This document shows positions 6,418-15,872 of a DNA stretch of 29,957 nt, one piece after another. The stretch comes from Clostridiales bacterium (GTDB lineage Bacteria > Bacillota > Clostridia > Oscillospirales > Acutalibacteraceae). The stretch lies in assembly GCA_019418545.1 (NCBI GenBank), contig DYBQ01000008.1, positions 1 through 29,957 on the forward strand, read 5' to 3'. The notes under the pieces are model-generated. The model was given only the letters and a program-made list of their open reading frames with translations, was not told where the DNA came from and did no database searches. The position numbers were made by a program, and so were the translations under genes. Position 1 is the first letter of the stretch. Each line of letters starts with the position of its first letter.

Positions 6418-7038
6418 TTATCCAATAAACTCTGCTGCACGCATAATCAGTTCCACTGCCTGCTCCGATGTAAAAATCGAGCTGTCAATGGTCAAATCAT
6501 AATTTTGCATGGCATCCCATTTTTTGTTGGTATAAAAATTATAGTAGTTGGCGCGCTGTTTGTCCTTTTTGGTCAGGAAATCTGAAACCTTTGCCGGGTC
6601 TATCCCATATTTTTCCACTGCACGGCGCAGCCGGCTGTCCCGATTGGCATGGATAAACACCTTTAAGCAATCTTTTCTTTCCCGCAGCACATAGTCGGCA
6701 CATCTTCCCACAATGACACAGCCGCCTTCTTCTGCTGCTTTTCGAATAATATCAGCCTGAATGAGGAACAGCTTATCATTTATAGGCATGTCATTCATTC
6801 CTGCTACGCCGCCGCCAAATCCATATGTACCCATCACTAAGGAGTATAACAGGCTGCTGGTTGCACGTTCATCGGCCTGACGAAAAACTTCTTCACTCAG
6901 TCCGCTTTTTTTGGCGGCCAAAGCAATCAACTCTTTGTCATAATAAGGGACTCCCAATTTTTTTGCCAACATCTCGCCAATTTCTCTGCCACCGCTGCCA
7001 TATTGACGAGCTATGGTAATGACTGTACGGCTACTCAT
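6418..7038 (-). CDS. Cytidylate kinase-like (Cytidylate_kin2 family) protein
   Basis: With the ATG at 7036-7038 the product has 206 residues. A P-loop-type stretch TIARQYGSGGREIG occurs near the N-terminus, with YYDKELI, then VIVGRCADYVL and a C-terminal DLTIDSSIFTSEQAVELI. This is the cytidylate-kinase-like family (Pfam Cytidylate_kin2), common in Clostridia, distinct from canonical Cmk. The true substrate is not established; nucleotide kinase activity is inferred from the P-loop. I chose ATG over the in-frame GTG at 7045-7047 because that GTG lies directly against the AAAGGG ribosome site, which is 8 bases from the ATG. A strong promoter lies about 80 bases upstream. Confidence 0.85.
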   Translation of the reverse strand: MSSRTVITIARQYGSGGREIGEMLAKKLGVPYYDKELIALAAKKSGLSEEVFRQADERATSSLLYSLVMGTYGFGGGVAGMNDMPINDKLFLIQADIIRKAAEEGGCVIVGRCADYVLRERKDCLKVFIHANRDSRLRRAVEKYGIDPAKVSDFLTKKDKQRANYYNFYTNKKWDAMQNYDLTIDSSIFTSEQAVELIMRAAEFIG

Positions 7039-7115
7039 ATCATTCACCCTTTCTTTGTGAGGAACAGTTTGATACCGACTGGTTTATCGATATCATAATA
7101 CCAATTACTATCCAT

Positions 7116-7144
7116 ATCATACCCCAGATTTTGTACAAAGTCAA
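7116..7144 (-). promoter_or_regulatory. Promoter of the cytidylate-kinase-like gene
   Basis: On the minus strand TTGACT (opposite 7139-7144), a 17-base spacer and TATGAT (opposite 7116-7121) make a near-consensus housekeeping promoter. It marks a separate transcription unit after recG and gives a leader of about 70 bases. Confidence 0.75.
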
Positions 7145-7193
7145 TATCAGTTTAGGTGAATTATGGGATTTTTGTATATAATACAACAACACT

Positions 7194-9236
7194 TTATGTA
7201 AAAGCGCCTTCTCCAGCCTTTTCAAAAAGCTGACGCATTTCTCCGCGTAATCCACGATGTTCTTCCTTGGAAAGCGTGGCATCATCCCGCAGGATTGCCT
7301 GGGCTTCCTGACTGGCAGCTTTTAAAAACTCTACATCCTGTACCATATCTGCAATGGTAAGCTGCGGCAGGCCATGCTGCCGGGAACCAAAAAAGTCGCC
7401 TGGACCTCGAAGCTTTAAATCTTCATCGGCAATCCGAAACCCATCTGTCGTGCTGCACATAATCCGCAGCCGGGCTAACGCCTCCTCATTCTGTGCATCT
7501 GAAATCAAAATACAGGTAGACTTTTCCTTTCCTCTGCCAACTCGTCCCCGGAGCTGATGAAGCTGGGAAAGCCCATATCTCTCTGCATTTTCAATCAAAA
7601 TAATCACAGCATTCGGGACATCCACTCCTACTTCCACTACCGTTGTAGAAACCAGCAAATCCAGCTCCCCCGCCGAAAACGCCGCCATAACCATATCTTT
7701 TTCTTTTGGTTTCATTCTTCCATGAAGCATCCCGATACGGTATCCGGCAAACGCTTCTTTTTCCAGCATCTCACGATATTGAACAACGCTGGCCATATCG
7801 CTTTGCCCTTCTTCTACCAGCGGGCAAATGATGTATCCCTGCAACCCTAAATTCAAGTGCTTTTTTACATAGCCGAAAGCCCGCTCACGCTTATCGCTGG
7901 TAATGGCAAAGGTTTCAATCTTCTGTCTTCCCGGCGGCAGCTCATCCAAAACCGAAATGTCCAAATCACCAAAAATCATCAGTGCCAGGGTTCGGGGAAT
8001 CGGGGTAGCGCTCATTACCAACAAATGGGGATTTTCCCCTTTTTGAGCCAGCGCAGCTCTTTGTGCAACACCAAAACGGTGCTGTTCGTCTGTAACAACG
8101 AGCCCTAATTTCTGAAATTCAACATCTTCTGTCAAAAGTGCATGGGTCCCAATTGCCAACTGAATTTCCCCACTGGCAAGCCCTTCTTGTATCCGCCGCT
8201 TTTCAGAGGCTTTTACCGCCCCGGTAAGCAAGGCAGTGCGAATACCGGCAGGCTCCAACAAGGACGCCAAACTTTTCTCATGCTGACGTGCCAGCACTTC
8301 TGTAGGGGCCATGAGCGCCGCCTGCATCCCGTTTTGTATGACACAATAGCACAATGCCGCAGCCACGGCAGTTTTTCCACTTCCAACATCTCCCTGGATT
8401 AACCGGCTCATGGGTGTACTTCCCATCATATCTTTGATGCCTTGGGCAACTGCCCGTTTTTGTGCCGAGGTGGGAGAAAATGGAAGCAACTTCCAAAACT
8501 CCTCAGATACGTCCTTTTTTAGCCGCAAATGATTTTCCACATGGGTACGGCTTTTGATGGAATAAAGTCCCAGCTGTAAAACCAGAAGCTCTTCAAACAC
8601 CAGCCTGTCTCTGGCTAACCGCAGCATTTCCGGCCCAGATGGAAAGTGGATGTTCTGCAAGGCAAACCCAAGCTCACACAATTGATAACGCATTCGTATT
8701 TCAGTAGGAATCGGGTCCCGTACAATATCAGGAAGCAAATCAATGGCTGCCTTTACTGCATGACTGATTTGCCTGGTAGATAACCCCTCTGTCTGCGGAT
8801 AAACAGGAACCATGGGCATGGCATCCTTTACCAGAACAAAGTCAGGCGCTGTCATTTCCCGACGCAGAAAAGTGCCCTGTACCTTCCCCCGAAACAGGTA
8901 TTCCTCCCCCACCTTGAGCATGTTCTGGACATAGGGATTGTTAAAATAGGTCAGGGTCATCCTTTGAATCCCATCCGTAACCTCTGCCTTAAAAAGGGTC
9001 ATTCCCTTGCGGATATACTGCCGTTTGGGAGCTGTTTGAACAAATGCCCGAATCACAGCGACCTCGTTCATGGGTGCTTCCCCAATTTGAAGTATATTGC
9101 TCCAATCCTCATAGGTACGGGGATATAACCGCAGCAAGTCCCCAACAGTAGGCGCTCCCAATTTTCGAAAAAGGGCGGCTTTTTTTTCACCGACCCCCTT
9201 CAAAAACTGAATATCCATTGTGAACAGGGAAGCCAA
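7194..9236 (-). CDS. recG: ATP-dependent DNA helicase RecG
   Basis: RecG reverses stalled replication forks and migrates branched DNA. From the TTG at 9234-9236 the protein has 680 residues, matching Bacillus RecG (about 680). It has an N-terminal wedge domain with the LKGVGEKKAALF helix-hairpin-helix, Walker A GDVGSGKT at about 282-289, a DEQH box at about 383-386, the VMSATPIPRTLA motif III, and the motif VI segment HQLRGRVGRG. The TTG has GGAGGG seven bases upstream, whereas the ATG 18 bases downstream has no ribosome site. It follows fakA, the same order as in other Bacillota, where yloV lies a little upstream of recG. Confidence 0.95.
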   Translation of the reverse strand: MASLFTMDIQFLKGVGEKKAALFRKLGAPTVGDLLRLYPRTYEDWSNILQIGEAPMNEVAVIRAFVQTAPKRQYIRKGMTLFKAEVTDGIQRMTLTYFNNPYVQNMLKVGEEYLFRGKVQGTFLRREMTAPDFVLVKDAMPMVPVYPQTEGLSTRQISHAVKAAIDLLPDIVRDPIPTEIRMRYQLCELGFALQNIHFPSGPEMLRLARDRLVFEELLVLQLGLYSIKSRTHVENHLRLKKDVSEEFWKLLPFSPTSAQKRAVAQGIKDMMGSTPMSRLIQGDVGSGKTAVAAALCYCVIQNGMQAALMAPTEVLARQHEKSLASLLEPAGIRTALLTGAVKASEKRRIQEGLASGEIQLAIGTHALLTEDVEFQKLGLVVTDEQHRFGVAQRAALAQKGENPHLLVMSATPIPRTLALMIFGDLDISVLDELPPGRQKIETFAITSDKRERAFGYVKKHLNLGLQGYIICPLVEEGQSDMASVVQYREMLEKEAFAGYRIGMLHGRMKPKEKDMVMAAFSAGELDLLVSTTVVEVGVDVPNAVIILIENAERYGLSQLHQLRGRVGRGKEKSTCILISDAQNEEALARLRIMCSTTDGFRIADEDLKLRGPGDFFGSRQHGLPQLTIADMVQDVEFLKAASQEAQAILRDDATLSKEEHRGLRGEMRQLFEKAGEGAFT

Positions 9237-9264
9237 CCGTCTCCCTCCTTTTTGATAGATAAAG

Positions 9265-9307
9265 GCAGGGACCCTTGCCGGAAACAAAATCCGGCAACAG
9301 TCCCTGC
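9265..9307. terminator. Hairpin between fakA and recG, possible terminator
   Basis: GCAGGGA (9265-9271) pairs with TCCCTGC (9301-9307), and TGCCGG (9276-9281) with CCGGCA (9291-9296), with a 4 x 4 internal loop between. The minus-strand T-run is short (CCTTTATC), so it may only partly stop fakA transcription before recG. Confidence 0.5.
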
Positions 9308-9328
9308 TTCTTTTGAAACAAACAATAA

Positions 9329-11011
9329 TTATTCCACAGAAATAATAAAGTAATAAACCGGCTGTCCGCCATTCACCAGTGTAACCTCGATATCATCACT
9401 GATTTTGTTCCGAATCCGACGGCAGGCATCTTCGGCCTGTGCCTCTGTCACATCGCTTCCATAAATCAAGGTAATAAAAGAAGTGTTGCGGTTAACCATA
9501 GAACGGGTGAGCTTGCTGCAAGTATGAACGGGGTCTTTTTCAATATATTCCAGCTTTCCATTACGCAAGCCCATAATGTCCCCTTGACGAATTCGATGGC
9601 CTCCAAACTCAGAATCACGGGCAGCAAATGTTACCAAACCGGTAGCAACTGCACCAGCAGCATCCATCATCAGCTGGCGATTTTCCTCTGGAGCAGCATC
9701 CGGGTCAACTGCCAGCATGGCAGAAAGCCCCTGAGGAATGGTACGGGTGGGCAAAACCACCACTTCACGGTCGGTTACCAGCGGTATGGTCTGCTCAGCT
9801 GCCATGATGATATTTTTATTGTTGGGAAGTACAAACACGCGCTTGGCGGGCGTTGCCAAAACGGCAGCCAAAATATCCTCTGTACTGGGGTTCATGGTTT
9901 GTCCCCCGCTGACAACCTGGCTGCATCCCAAATCAGTAAACAGGGTGTGAAGCCCTTCTCCGGCTGCAACCGCCACAAATCCAAGCTCCTCCACAGGCTC
10001 TGCCGGCTCCAAGGCTGCCTTTGGTGCAGGAGCCTTTTCTACAGCTGCTTTAGCCGCTTCGTTTTCCTCCGCAGCTTTTCGATGCTGCTCCTTCATATTT
10101 TCCACCTTTACAGTCAGCAGCTGGCCAAACGTAAGCGCTTCCTGCAGTGCATTACCGGGATTCTCGGTGTGAACATGCACCTTGATAATTTCCTCATCAT
10201 CCACCACCACAACACAGTCGCCAATGGTTTCCAGATAAGCCCGCAGCTCCTGCGGGTCACGGGTGACTTCAGAATCACGGCCCACGATAAATTCCGTACA
10301 ATAGGTAAAATTAATTTCTTGGTCGAACTCAGCGGCGGCATTTCGGAAAAATTCTGCCGTTTCATCCGCCTTTTCTTCTTCTGTTTTTTCCATTTCAATC
10401 ATAACGCCGTCGCGGAAAACACTCATCATGCCGTCAAAAATCAGGCACAATCCCTGTCCGCCAGCATCTACCACACCAGCCTTTTTCAAAACCGGCAGTA
10501 ATTCAGGCGTCTCTTCCAATGCGGCAGCAGCGCCCATGCATACTGCTGACCACACATACACCGGGTCACTGTCAATGGCAGCGGCGGCGCGGGCTTTTTC
10601 ATAGGCAACCCGGGCCACAGTTAAAATCGTTCCCTCTGTAGGAGTCATCACCGCTTTATATGCAGCATCTACACCCAGCCCCAAGGCATTTGCCAAATCT
10701 TCGCCGGAAGCAGTGGCCATATCCTCCAGCCCTTTGGAAAAACCACGGAACAACAAGGACAGAATCACGCCAGAATTTCCTCTGGCCCCTCGAAGCATTG
10801 CTGAAGCCGCACGATGCGCCACATGTCCGGCAACTGCGTCTTCATTTTTTTCCAGCTCGCGGATAGCCGCTGTCATTGTCATGGACATGTTGGTTCCGGT
10901 ATCTCCATCGGGAACCGGGAAAATGTTCAATTCGTCCACCGATTTTTTGTGTTTGCAGATATTATTGGCGCCGGACAAAATGGCGTCACGCAAGGTGATT
11001 CCGTTAATCAC
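9329..11011 (-). CDS. fakA: Fatty acid kinase catalytic subunit FakA (DAK2/YloV family)
   Basis: The 560-residue protein phosphorylates fatty acids bound to FakB (DegV) proteins, feeding PlsX/PlsY phospholipid synthesis. The N-terminal DAK2 kinase domain (about 1-200) shows the nucleotide/magnesium motif PDGDTGTNM at 34-42 and LRGARGNSG at about 74-82. A middle domain follows, then an Ala/Glu/Pro-rich linker (about 310-345), and a C-terminal DegV-like domain beginning near QVVSGGQTMNPST. Length fits the family (about 550). The start is GTG at 11009-11011, with AAGGAAG eight bases upstream. The usual upstream partner YloU (Asp23) is not adjacent. A DegV partner is encoded at 1231-2100. Confidence 0.94.
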   Translation of the reverse strand: MINGITLRDAILSGANNICKHKKSVDELNIFPVPDGDTGTNMSMTMTAAIRELEKNEDAVAGHVAHRAASAMLRGARGNSGVILSLLFRGFSKGLEDMATASGEDLANALGLGVDAAYKAVMTPTEGTILTVARVAYEKARAAAAIDSDPVYVWSAVCMGAAAALEETPELLPVLKKAGVVDAGGQGLCLIFDGMMSVFRDGVMIEMEKTEEEKADETAEFFRNAAAEFDQEINFTYCTEFIVGRDSEVTRDPQELRAYLETIGDCVVVVDDEEIIKVHVHTENPGNALQEALTFGQLLTVKVENMKEQHRKAAEENEAAKAAVEKAPAPKAALEPAEPVEELGFVAVAAGEGLHTLFTDLGCSQVVSGGQTMNPSTEDILAAVLATPAKRVFVLPNNKNIIMAAEQTIPLVTDREVVVLPTRTIPQGLSAMLAVDPDAAPEENRQLMMDAAGAVATGLVTFAARDSEFGGHRIRQGDIMGLRNGKLEYIEKDPVHTCSKLTRSMVNRNTSFITLIYGSDVTEAQAEDACRRIRNKISDDIEVTLVNGGQPVYYFIISVE

Positions 11012-11121
11012 AGCTCACACTTCCTTGTTTTGTAGATTTCTCCCGGCGGTGACACCAGTTCACCCACTCCGAAAGATAAAAAACGCTTCGCACAAGTCAT
11101 AAAGTGCTGAATTTTTTTCTT

Positions 11122-11150
11122 ATTATATCACAGTCTTTCGTGTAATTCAA
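11122..11150 (-). promoter_or_regulatory. Promoter of fakA
   Basis: On the minus strand TTGAAT (opposite 11145-11150), a 17-base spacer and TATAAT (opposite 11122-11127) precede fakA. The start site would be near 11115, giving a leader of about 100 bases. It makes fakA independent of the transglutaminase operon upstream. Confidence 0.75.
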
Positions 11151-11207
11151 TGAAAATACACCTTGGAAAAAAACTTCCTTATCTGACACAGCAGTTTGCA
11201 CAAAAGG

Positions 11208-11227
11208 ATAAAATCCCATAGGGGATT
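11208..11227 (-). terminator. Possible terminator of the moxR-DUF58-transglutaminase operon
   Basis: On the minus strand AATCCC and GGGATT (opposite 11222-11227 and 11212-11217) form a 6-bp stem with a 4-base loop, followed by TTATCCTTTT. The stem is short, but placement 30 bases after the stop fits. Confidence 0.45.
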
Positions 11228-11256
11228 CTGCCCGATTCTCCTGGAAAAACCAACGA

Positions 11257-13743
11257 TTACATCAGGCATTTAACCCAACGGCATTTGATTTTGCGTCCTG
11301 TTGACATGTGGGAAATCAAATTCTTCCGTAAATAATCAGTCCACAGCTCCATCATACGCCTGTCATCTTCTGAGGGAATATTTTTTCCGAAGCGTGCCTG
11401 TCTGCCAATTTCAAGCGCTTTTTGGAAAAAGGCATCATCCATCCACGGGCAAATTTCAGACAGTAGATGCAGAGATTTTTCTGGCTCTGCCTCGTTCCAT
11501 CCCGGCAGCCCAGCGCAGCCAAGCATTTCAAGGCTCCATTTCCAGTATGCCCGGATTCCTTCCCTTACATCCTGCTGTTTCCACTGCTTTTGCCAACGGA
11601 AAAGAATCCATTTTCTTCGGAATATCACGACTGCTGCCAAAAGCAGGATGATTCCCAGCCACGCCAGAATGGAATATAACCATCCTGTACCAAGGCCTTC
11701 CGAGCCGAAAGTGTCTGGCGCCGTTGTGGGAGACAGCGTATTATCCGGCGTTTCCGACGGGGCAGGTGTTTGTGTTGCTCTTGGGGTTTCAGTAGGCTTT
11801 GGCGTCTCTGTGGAAGAAGGACTTGAGGTTGGCGTTGGGACTGGCGTTGGCTGCAACGAACCACGGCTTGGCGATTCCCAAAAGCTTTCGCTGGTAAAGC
11901 CAGGAGTCATTTCTACCGGCACCCAGGACGCCGTTGTAGAATCATACACTTCGGTCCAAGCATGGGCATGGCTGTCTGCTACTTTTAAATAGCCATCCGC
12001 TGTGTATTCTCCTTTTTCAAAATCGTCTTCTGTTATCACATAGCCTTCTGCATATCGTGCCGGGATTCCCAAAGCACGCAGCAAAATGGTACCTGCTGTG
12101 GCAAAGTGTACACAATACCCCTGCTTGGATTCATTCAAAAACCAATCCAAAAAATTCCGGTGCCGGTTCCAGGATGCCGGGGTATAGGTATAAGAATAAT
12201 CCAATAAAAATTCCTGCTTAATCTGCTCCGCTACATCAGCATATTGCTCACTCATCACTTGATTTTGTTTTCCTGGACTTGCCGAATAAGCCAAATTAAT
12301 TCCTTTTTGGGACAGCCATTGCTCTGCCGTTGCACGGACATCATCCGGCAAATCTGTACAGCTGCTAAATACATATGACTCATATTCTTCGGTGAGCTTT
12401 GCAAGTTCCTGGTCATTTGCTTCCCAGCTGCAAATCGAGCTTGTCGTATCAACAGTATAGGCTTCCGCAGTATATTCATTTGGCCCCAGCAAATCACTGC
12501 TCTGTACATATAAGTCCTGATAGTGCCATGCATTCCCCATAGAAGAAATGGGGGTTATCAAATTGGTGGGCAGATACAGAGAACTCTTATCTGCAGACAC
12601 AGGACGAACTGTTACGCTATATTTTTCAAACTGGCTTCCCTCTTTCAATAAGGAATAGAAGTATTGAGGATTTACAGTCTCTCCACGCAAGTTGGAAAAG
12701 GAGCCAGCGGAACGATTATATGCATCATTTGACCCGGTATCCCATCTGCTCCCTGTAAAAATATTGGCCGCATATCCTCTAAGATACACCGACTCCTTTT
12801 CAGGACACTGGACTTCCAGTGCTGTTTTGCCAGTAAAATGCAAATCGCCCAAAGCTGTTAAATCTCCCCGGCCTCCTCCGCCAAAGCTTTGGAGCCAATT
12901 GCTGATGCTTTGAACAAACTCATCCATTCCTTCCGGCCGGCGATAGTCTTCTTGTGAAAGAACACTGACTGAGCCAGCCGCAGACAGGCAAACACATCCC
13001 AGCATGAGCAAAGCCAGCTGCCGGCGGACACTCCCCTGAAAGAGAACCCCCTGTTTCTTCTTTTCGCCATGACGAGACGGCTGAAAACGATACCGTCCGA
13101 TATAGGCATACTGCATCAGCCAGGAAGCCAAAAGCGCAAAAAACGAAAGCAAATCCGGCATCAAGGTAAAAAACAGCGGATATACAAGAAAAGGGGCCGT
13201 GCAGATTATCAGGCCAAGCATATTGGGACGGCGCACTACAAAATAACCTGTTACTAAAGTCAAACTGCAAAAAATCAACACCAGAAAACGAGTTTCCAGC
13301 CACACAGCCTGATTATAATACTGGGTCATCTCCACTTGATATTGGGTAAACATCCAAGGAGAATTTTGACTCATAACCAATAGAACACGATTGAGAACCA
13401 GTATAAATCCTTTGCGGATTCCCTCAAAATCCAAAAACGCCCACAAAATCAAAGGAACCCCGGGAATCAACAAAAGAAATGGCCAGTTGGAAAAAGAATA
13501 AAGTCCTACCGTAATGGCTACAAACAGAACAATCCATACTGGCAGCGCACTGGTATAAAGGGAAATCCCAAACGCTGACAAAAACGAATAGGCACACCCA
13601 AAAATCCCCAGTCCTAAAATCAATATCTGAATCAGATACTTAATTGCCGGATTTTCCCTGCTTTGTGAAATGTTGGCGGAAACCAATGCAAAAGCCGGTG
13701 TTTCCTCCTGTGATTTTTGCGGTGCTATTTTTTTCCATTTCAC
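11257..13743 (-). CDS. Membrane-anchored transglutaminase-like protein (TgpA/YebA type)
   Basis: This 828-residue protein has a hydrophobic N-terminal half with several membrane helices (about 35-220 and 243-263), then an extracellular region containing a transglutaminase-like core. The core has Cys544 in GYCVHFATAG, His594 in HAHAWTEVY, and WVPVEMTPGF in place of the usual Asp-Pro-Thr, a substitution I recall from Bacillota members. Residues about 630-680 are a Pro/Thr/Ser-rich stalk of TP and TETP repeats. A final helix (about 688-708) leads to a cytoplasmic tail. The protein is probably a cell-surface peptidase or cross-linker; the substrate is unknown. Its ATG overlaps the DUF58 stop by four bases, and it is the last gene of the operon with moxR. 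Confidence 0.88.
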   Translation of the reverse strand: MKWKKIAPQKSQEETPAFALVSANISQSRENPAIKYLIQILILGLGIFGCAYSFLSAFGISLYTSALPVWIVLFVAITVGLYSFSNWPFLLLIPGVPLILWAFLDFEGIRKGFILVLNRVLLVMSQNSPWMFTQYQVEMTQYYNQAVWLETRFLVLIFCSLTLVTGYFVVRRPNMLGLIICTAPFLVYPLFFTLMPDLLSFFALLASWLMQYAYIGRYRFQPSRHGEKKKQGVLFQGSVRRQLALLMLGCVCLSAAGSVSVLSQEDYRRPEGMDEFVQSISNWLQSFGGGGRGDLTALGDLHFTGKTALEVQCPEKESVYLRGYAANIFTGSRWDTGSNDAYNRSAGSFSNLRGETVNPQYFYSLLKEGSQFEKYSVTVRPVSADKSSLYLPTNLITPISSMGNAWHYQDLYVQSSDLLGPNEYTAEAYTVDTTSSICSWEANDQELAKLTEEYESYVFSSCTDLPDDVRATAEQWLSQKGINLAYSASPGKQNQVMSEQYADVAEQIKQEFLLDYSYTYTPASWNRHRNFLDWFLNESKQGYCVHFATAGTILLRALGIPARYAEGYVITEDDFEKGEYTADGYLKVADSHAHAWTEVYDSTTASWVPVEMTPGFTSESFWESPSRGSLQPTPVPTPTSSPSSTETPKPTETPRATQTPAPSETPDNTLSPTTAPDTFGSEGLGTGWLYSILAWLGIILLLAAVVIFRRKWILFRWQKQWKQQDVREGIRAYWKWSLEMLGCAGLPGWNEAEPEKSLHLLSEICPWMDDAFFQKALEIGRQARFGKNIPSEDDRRMMELWTDYLRKNLISHMSTGRKIKCRWVKCLM

Positions 13744-14930
13744 AGTACCAGCTCCTCCAAATCCAATTCTCCATTACCTGCAGAAACCACCGTTACGTTA
13801 TCTTCAGACATAGTGAATCCATCGATGTTTCCAGCGACTAAAACCGTTATTTTCCGGCATCCAATCTCTCCCCGCAGCATTTCTGCGCCTGATTGAATCG
13901 CTTCTTCCTCGCCTGGGGTGGTAAAATACAAAAGATGTGCTCCTATGGGCAATCTTCCCTCTTCTGCCAAGCTGTTAATCCCCGGACGTCCCGGACTGGT
14001 TTTTAAGGAAAGCATCCTTCCCAATATGGCCGACAGCTCTCCTTCATCTTTCAGTTCTTCCCAGCGGCAAACCCCGTCTTCCCTCCATCCACACCAAAGA
14101 GGGCTTCCTTCTTCCAGCGATGCTGTGGAAATTGAAACAAAGTTTGTCATCATCCTGTCCAATTCTTCCGGTTTTGCACTCACAGCCGGCTCTGTCAAAA
14201 AATACAGAGCGTGGTCAATCGGCAAAGAAAAGTCGCGCACCATCAGCTGCCCCATACGTTGGGTCAGCTTTCTGTGAACGCGCCGCAAACTGTCCCCTTC
14301 CCGGAATTCGCGGATTTGAAATACTTCCGACGGGTCGTCACCAGGCTTCCAGGGAGAATACCGCTCTGAACCGCCAGGCATAGTCACCTCTGGCTCCAGG
14401 CAAAGAAAAGCCGGCTTGATATCGGGAAGTACATTGATAGAGAATCCCGGAATGCTGCCACCTGCCGGCAGACGAAACAGGCCGAGCATATCAATGACCC
14501 GTATTCCCACAACCGAAATTTTTACGGTCCCGCACCAAAGGCTGGAAAGGCTTTGCCGAATTTGTACGGCAGTGCGCGGTGAAACCGCAGTGTTGACAGA
14601 AAATTTCATTGGTGAAAAAGCAGGGCTCCCATCACACTCCCCCAAAACATTTTCACATTGCAGCCGTACCTCTATCTCGGGGCATGGTAAAAACCCCCGA
14701 TTTTCCACTTTGATAATGAGAGGCACTGCTTCTTCTTTCCCAACTGTACTTTTACCTACCTGCAGCTGTACATGTACCAAAAAACAAGAAACTACTGCTA
14801 CCAATAAGGAAATCACCGGAAGCATCAATACCATTATCAGGGTGAGGTGTGACAAGTATCCCTGATAAAATATAAAAAACAGGATGCATCCAATCAGCGC
14901 TGCCAGGTATACGATTCTGCTCCTTATCAT
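13740..14930 (-). CDS. DUF58 domain membrane protein
   Basis: The 396-residue protein has two membrane helices near the N-terminus (about 7-22 and 28-52), a beta-rich region of repeated immunoglobulin-like character (about 60-190), then the DUF58 hallmark REFREGDSLRRVHRKLTQRM near residues 205-225, and a von Willebrand A-like C-terminal part. DUF58 proteins accompany MoxR ATPases and transglutaminase-like proteins and are thought to act with them in assembling or modifying extracellular or membrane complexes. The upstream moxR stop is 9 bases away, and the downstream gene overlaps by ATGA, so the three form one translation-coupled unit. Confidence 0.9.
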   Translation of the reverse strand: MIRSRIVYLAALIGCILFFIFYQGYLSHLTLIMVLMLPVISLLVAVVSCFLVHVQLQVGKSTVGKEEAVPLIIKVENRGFLPCPEIEVRLQCENVLGECDGSPAFSPMKFSVNTAVSPRTAVQIRQSLSSLWCGTVKISVVGIRVIDMLGLFRLPAGGSIPGFSINVLPDIKPAFLCLEPEVTMPGGSERYSPWKPGDDPSEVFQIREFREGDSLRRVHRKLTQRMGQLMVRDFSLPIDHALYFLTEPAVSAKPEELDRMMTNFVSISTASLEEGSPLWCGWREDGVCRWEELKDEGELSAILGRMLSLKTSPGRPGINSLAEEGRLPIGAHLLYFTTPGEEEAIQSGAEMLRGEIGCRKITVLVAGNIDGFTMSEDNVTVVSAGNGELDLEELVL

Positions 14931-14939
14931 TTTTTCACC

Positions 14940-15872
14940 TTATCCCGCCACACCAGGGGCCTTTACTTGTTTCAGCCCTTCGTTTAACACATCTCTGGCA
15001 GTCAACCCTGCTACCCGTCCTTTTGGACTCAGCAATACTCGGTGGGCACATACATCCAAAAATACAGACTGTATGTTTTCCGGCACAATATAATCCTTGC
15101 CGCTCAAATAAGCAGTAGCTTTCGCCATTCTTATCAGCGCAAGTGTTCCACGAGGGCTAATCCCCAAACGCAGATTCTCCGCAGTACGGGTCCACGCAGC
15201 CAGTGCTGCTGCATACTCACAAATAATATCAGAAGCATATATCTGGCTGACTTCCTGTTCCATTGCCAAAATCTCTTCCGGGCCGGCAACCCTTTGTACC
15301 GACTCCAGCGGATTTTCGGTTTGCCGGCTTTGCAGAATGGCCACTTCCTCCTGTATGCTGGGATATCCCATACTCAGGCAAACCATAAATCTATCCATCT
15401 GGGACTCTGGAAGCAGCTGCGTGCCCGCAGAACCCACAGGATTTTGTGTTGCAATTACCCAAAAAGGCTGTGGAACCGGGCGGGTTACCCCATCAACGGT
15501 AATCTTGCCTTCTTCCATCACTTCCAAAAGGGCAGACTGGGTTTTGCTGGAAGTACGGTTAATTTCGTCTGCCAAAAACAAATTGCACATAGCTGCTCCG
15601 GGAACATATTCACTTTTTCCGCTCTCCCGGTTATAAAGGGAATAGCCCGTAACATCTGTAGGCATTACATCAGGGGTAAACTGCATTCGTTTAAACGACA
15701 AATCCATCGCTCTGGCAAACGCCAAAGCCATTGTGGTTTTTCCCACTCCGGGGATGTCCTCCAGCAAAATATGGCCGCCGGCCAGCATGGCACACATGGC
15801 CGCCGCAATGGTTCTCTCCTTGCCTACCACTACCTTTTGTACTTCCTTCATAATTTCAATTGCTTTCTGCAC
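14940..15872 (-). CDS. MoxR family AAA+ ATPase
   Basis: A 310-residue AAA+ ATPase of the MoxR family, thought to act as a chaperone that activates partner complexes. Walker A is GVGKTT at 42-47, Walker B FLADE with Asp102/Glu103, and sensor 1 lies in WVIATQNPVG. RPVPQPFWVIATQ and the lid domain SPRGTLALIRMAKA also match. The start is GTG at 15870-15872, with GGAGG eight bases upstream. It opens the operon with DUF58 and transglutaminase. No convincing promoter could be fixed in the AT-rich region upstream. Confidence 0.93.
   Translation of the reverse strand: MQKAIEIMKEVQKVVVGKERTIAAAMCAMLAGGHILLEDIPGVGKTTMALAFARAMDLSFKRMQFTPDVMPTDVTGYSLYNRESGKSEYVPGAAMCNLFLADEINRTSSKTQSALLEVMEEGKITVDGVTRPVPQPFWVIATQNPVGSAGTQLLPESQMDRFMVCLSMGYPSIQEEVAILQSRQTENPLESVQRVAGPEEILAMEQEVSQIYASDIICEYAAALAAWTRTAENLRLGISPRGTLALIRMAKATAYLSGKDYIVPENIQSVFLDVCAHRVLLSPKGRVAGLTARDVLNEGLKQVKAPGVAG

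Noticed and set aside
9524..10501. Long open frame (325 codons) on the plus strand inside fakA
   Set aside because: It is antisense to the well-supported fakA, has no recognisable motif or ribosome site, and its composition is that of the complement of a coding gene.
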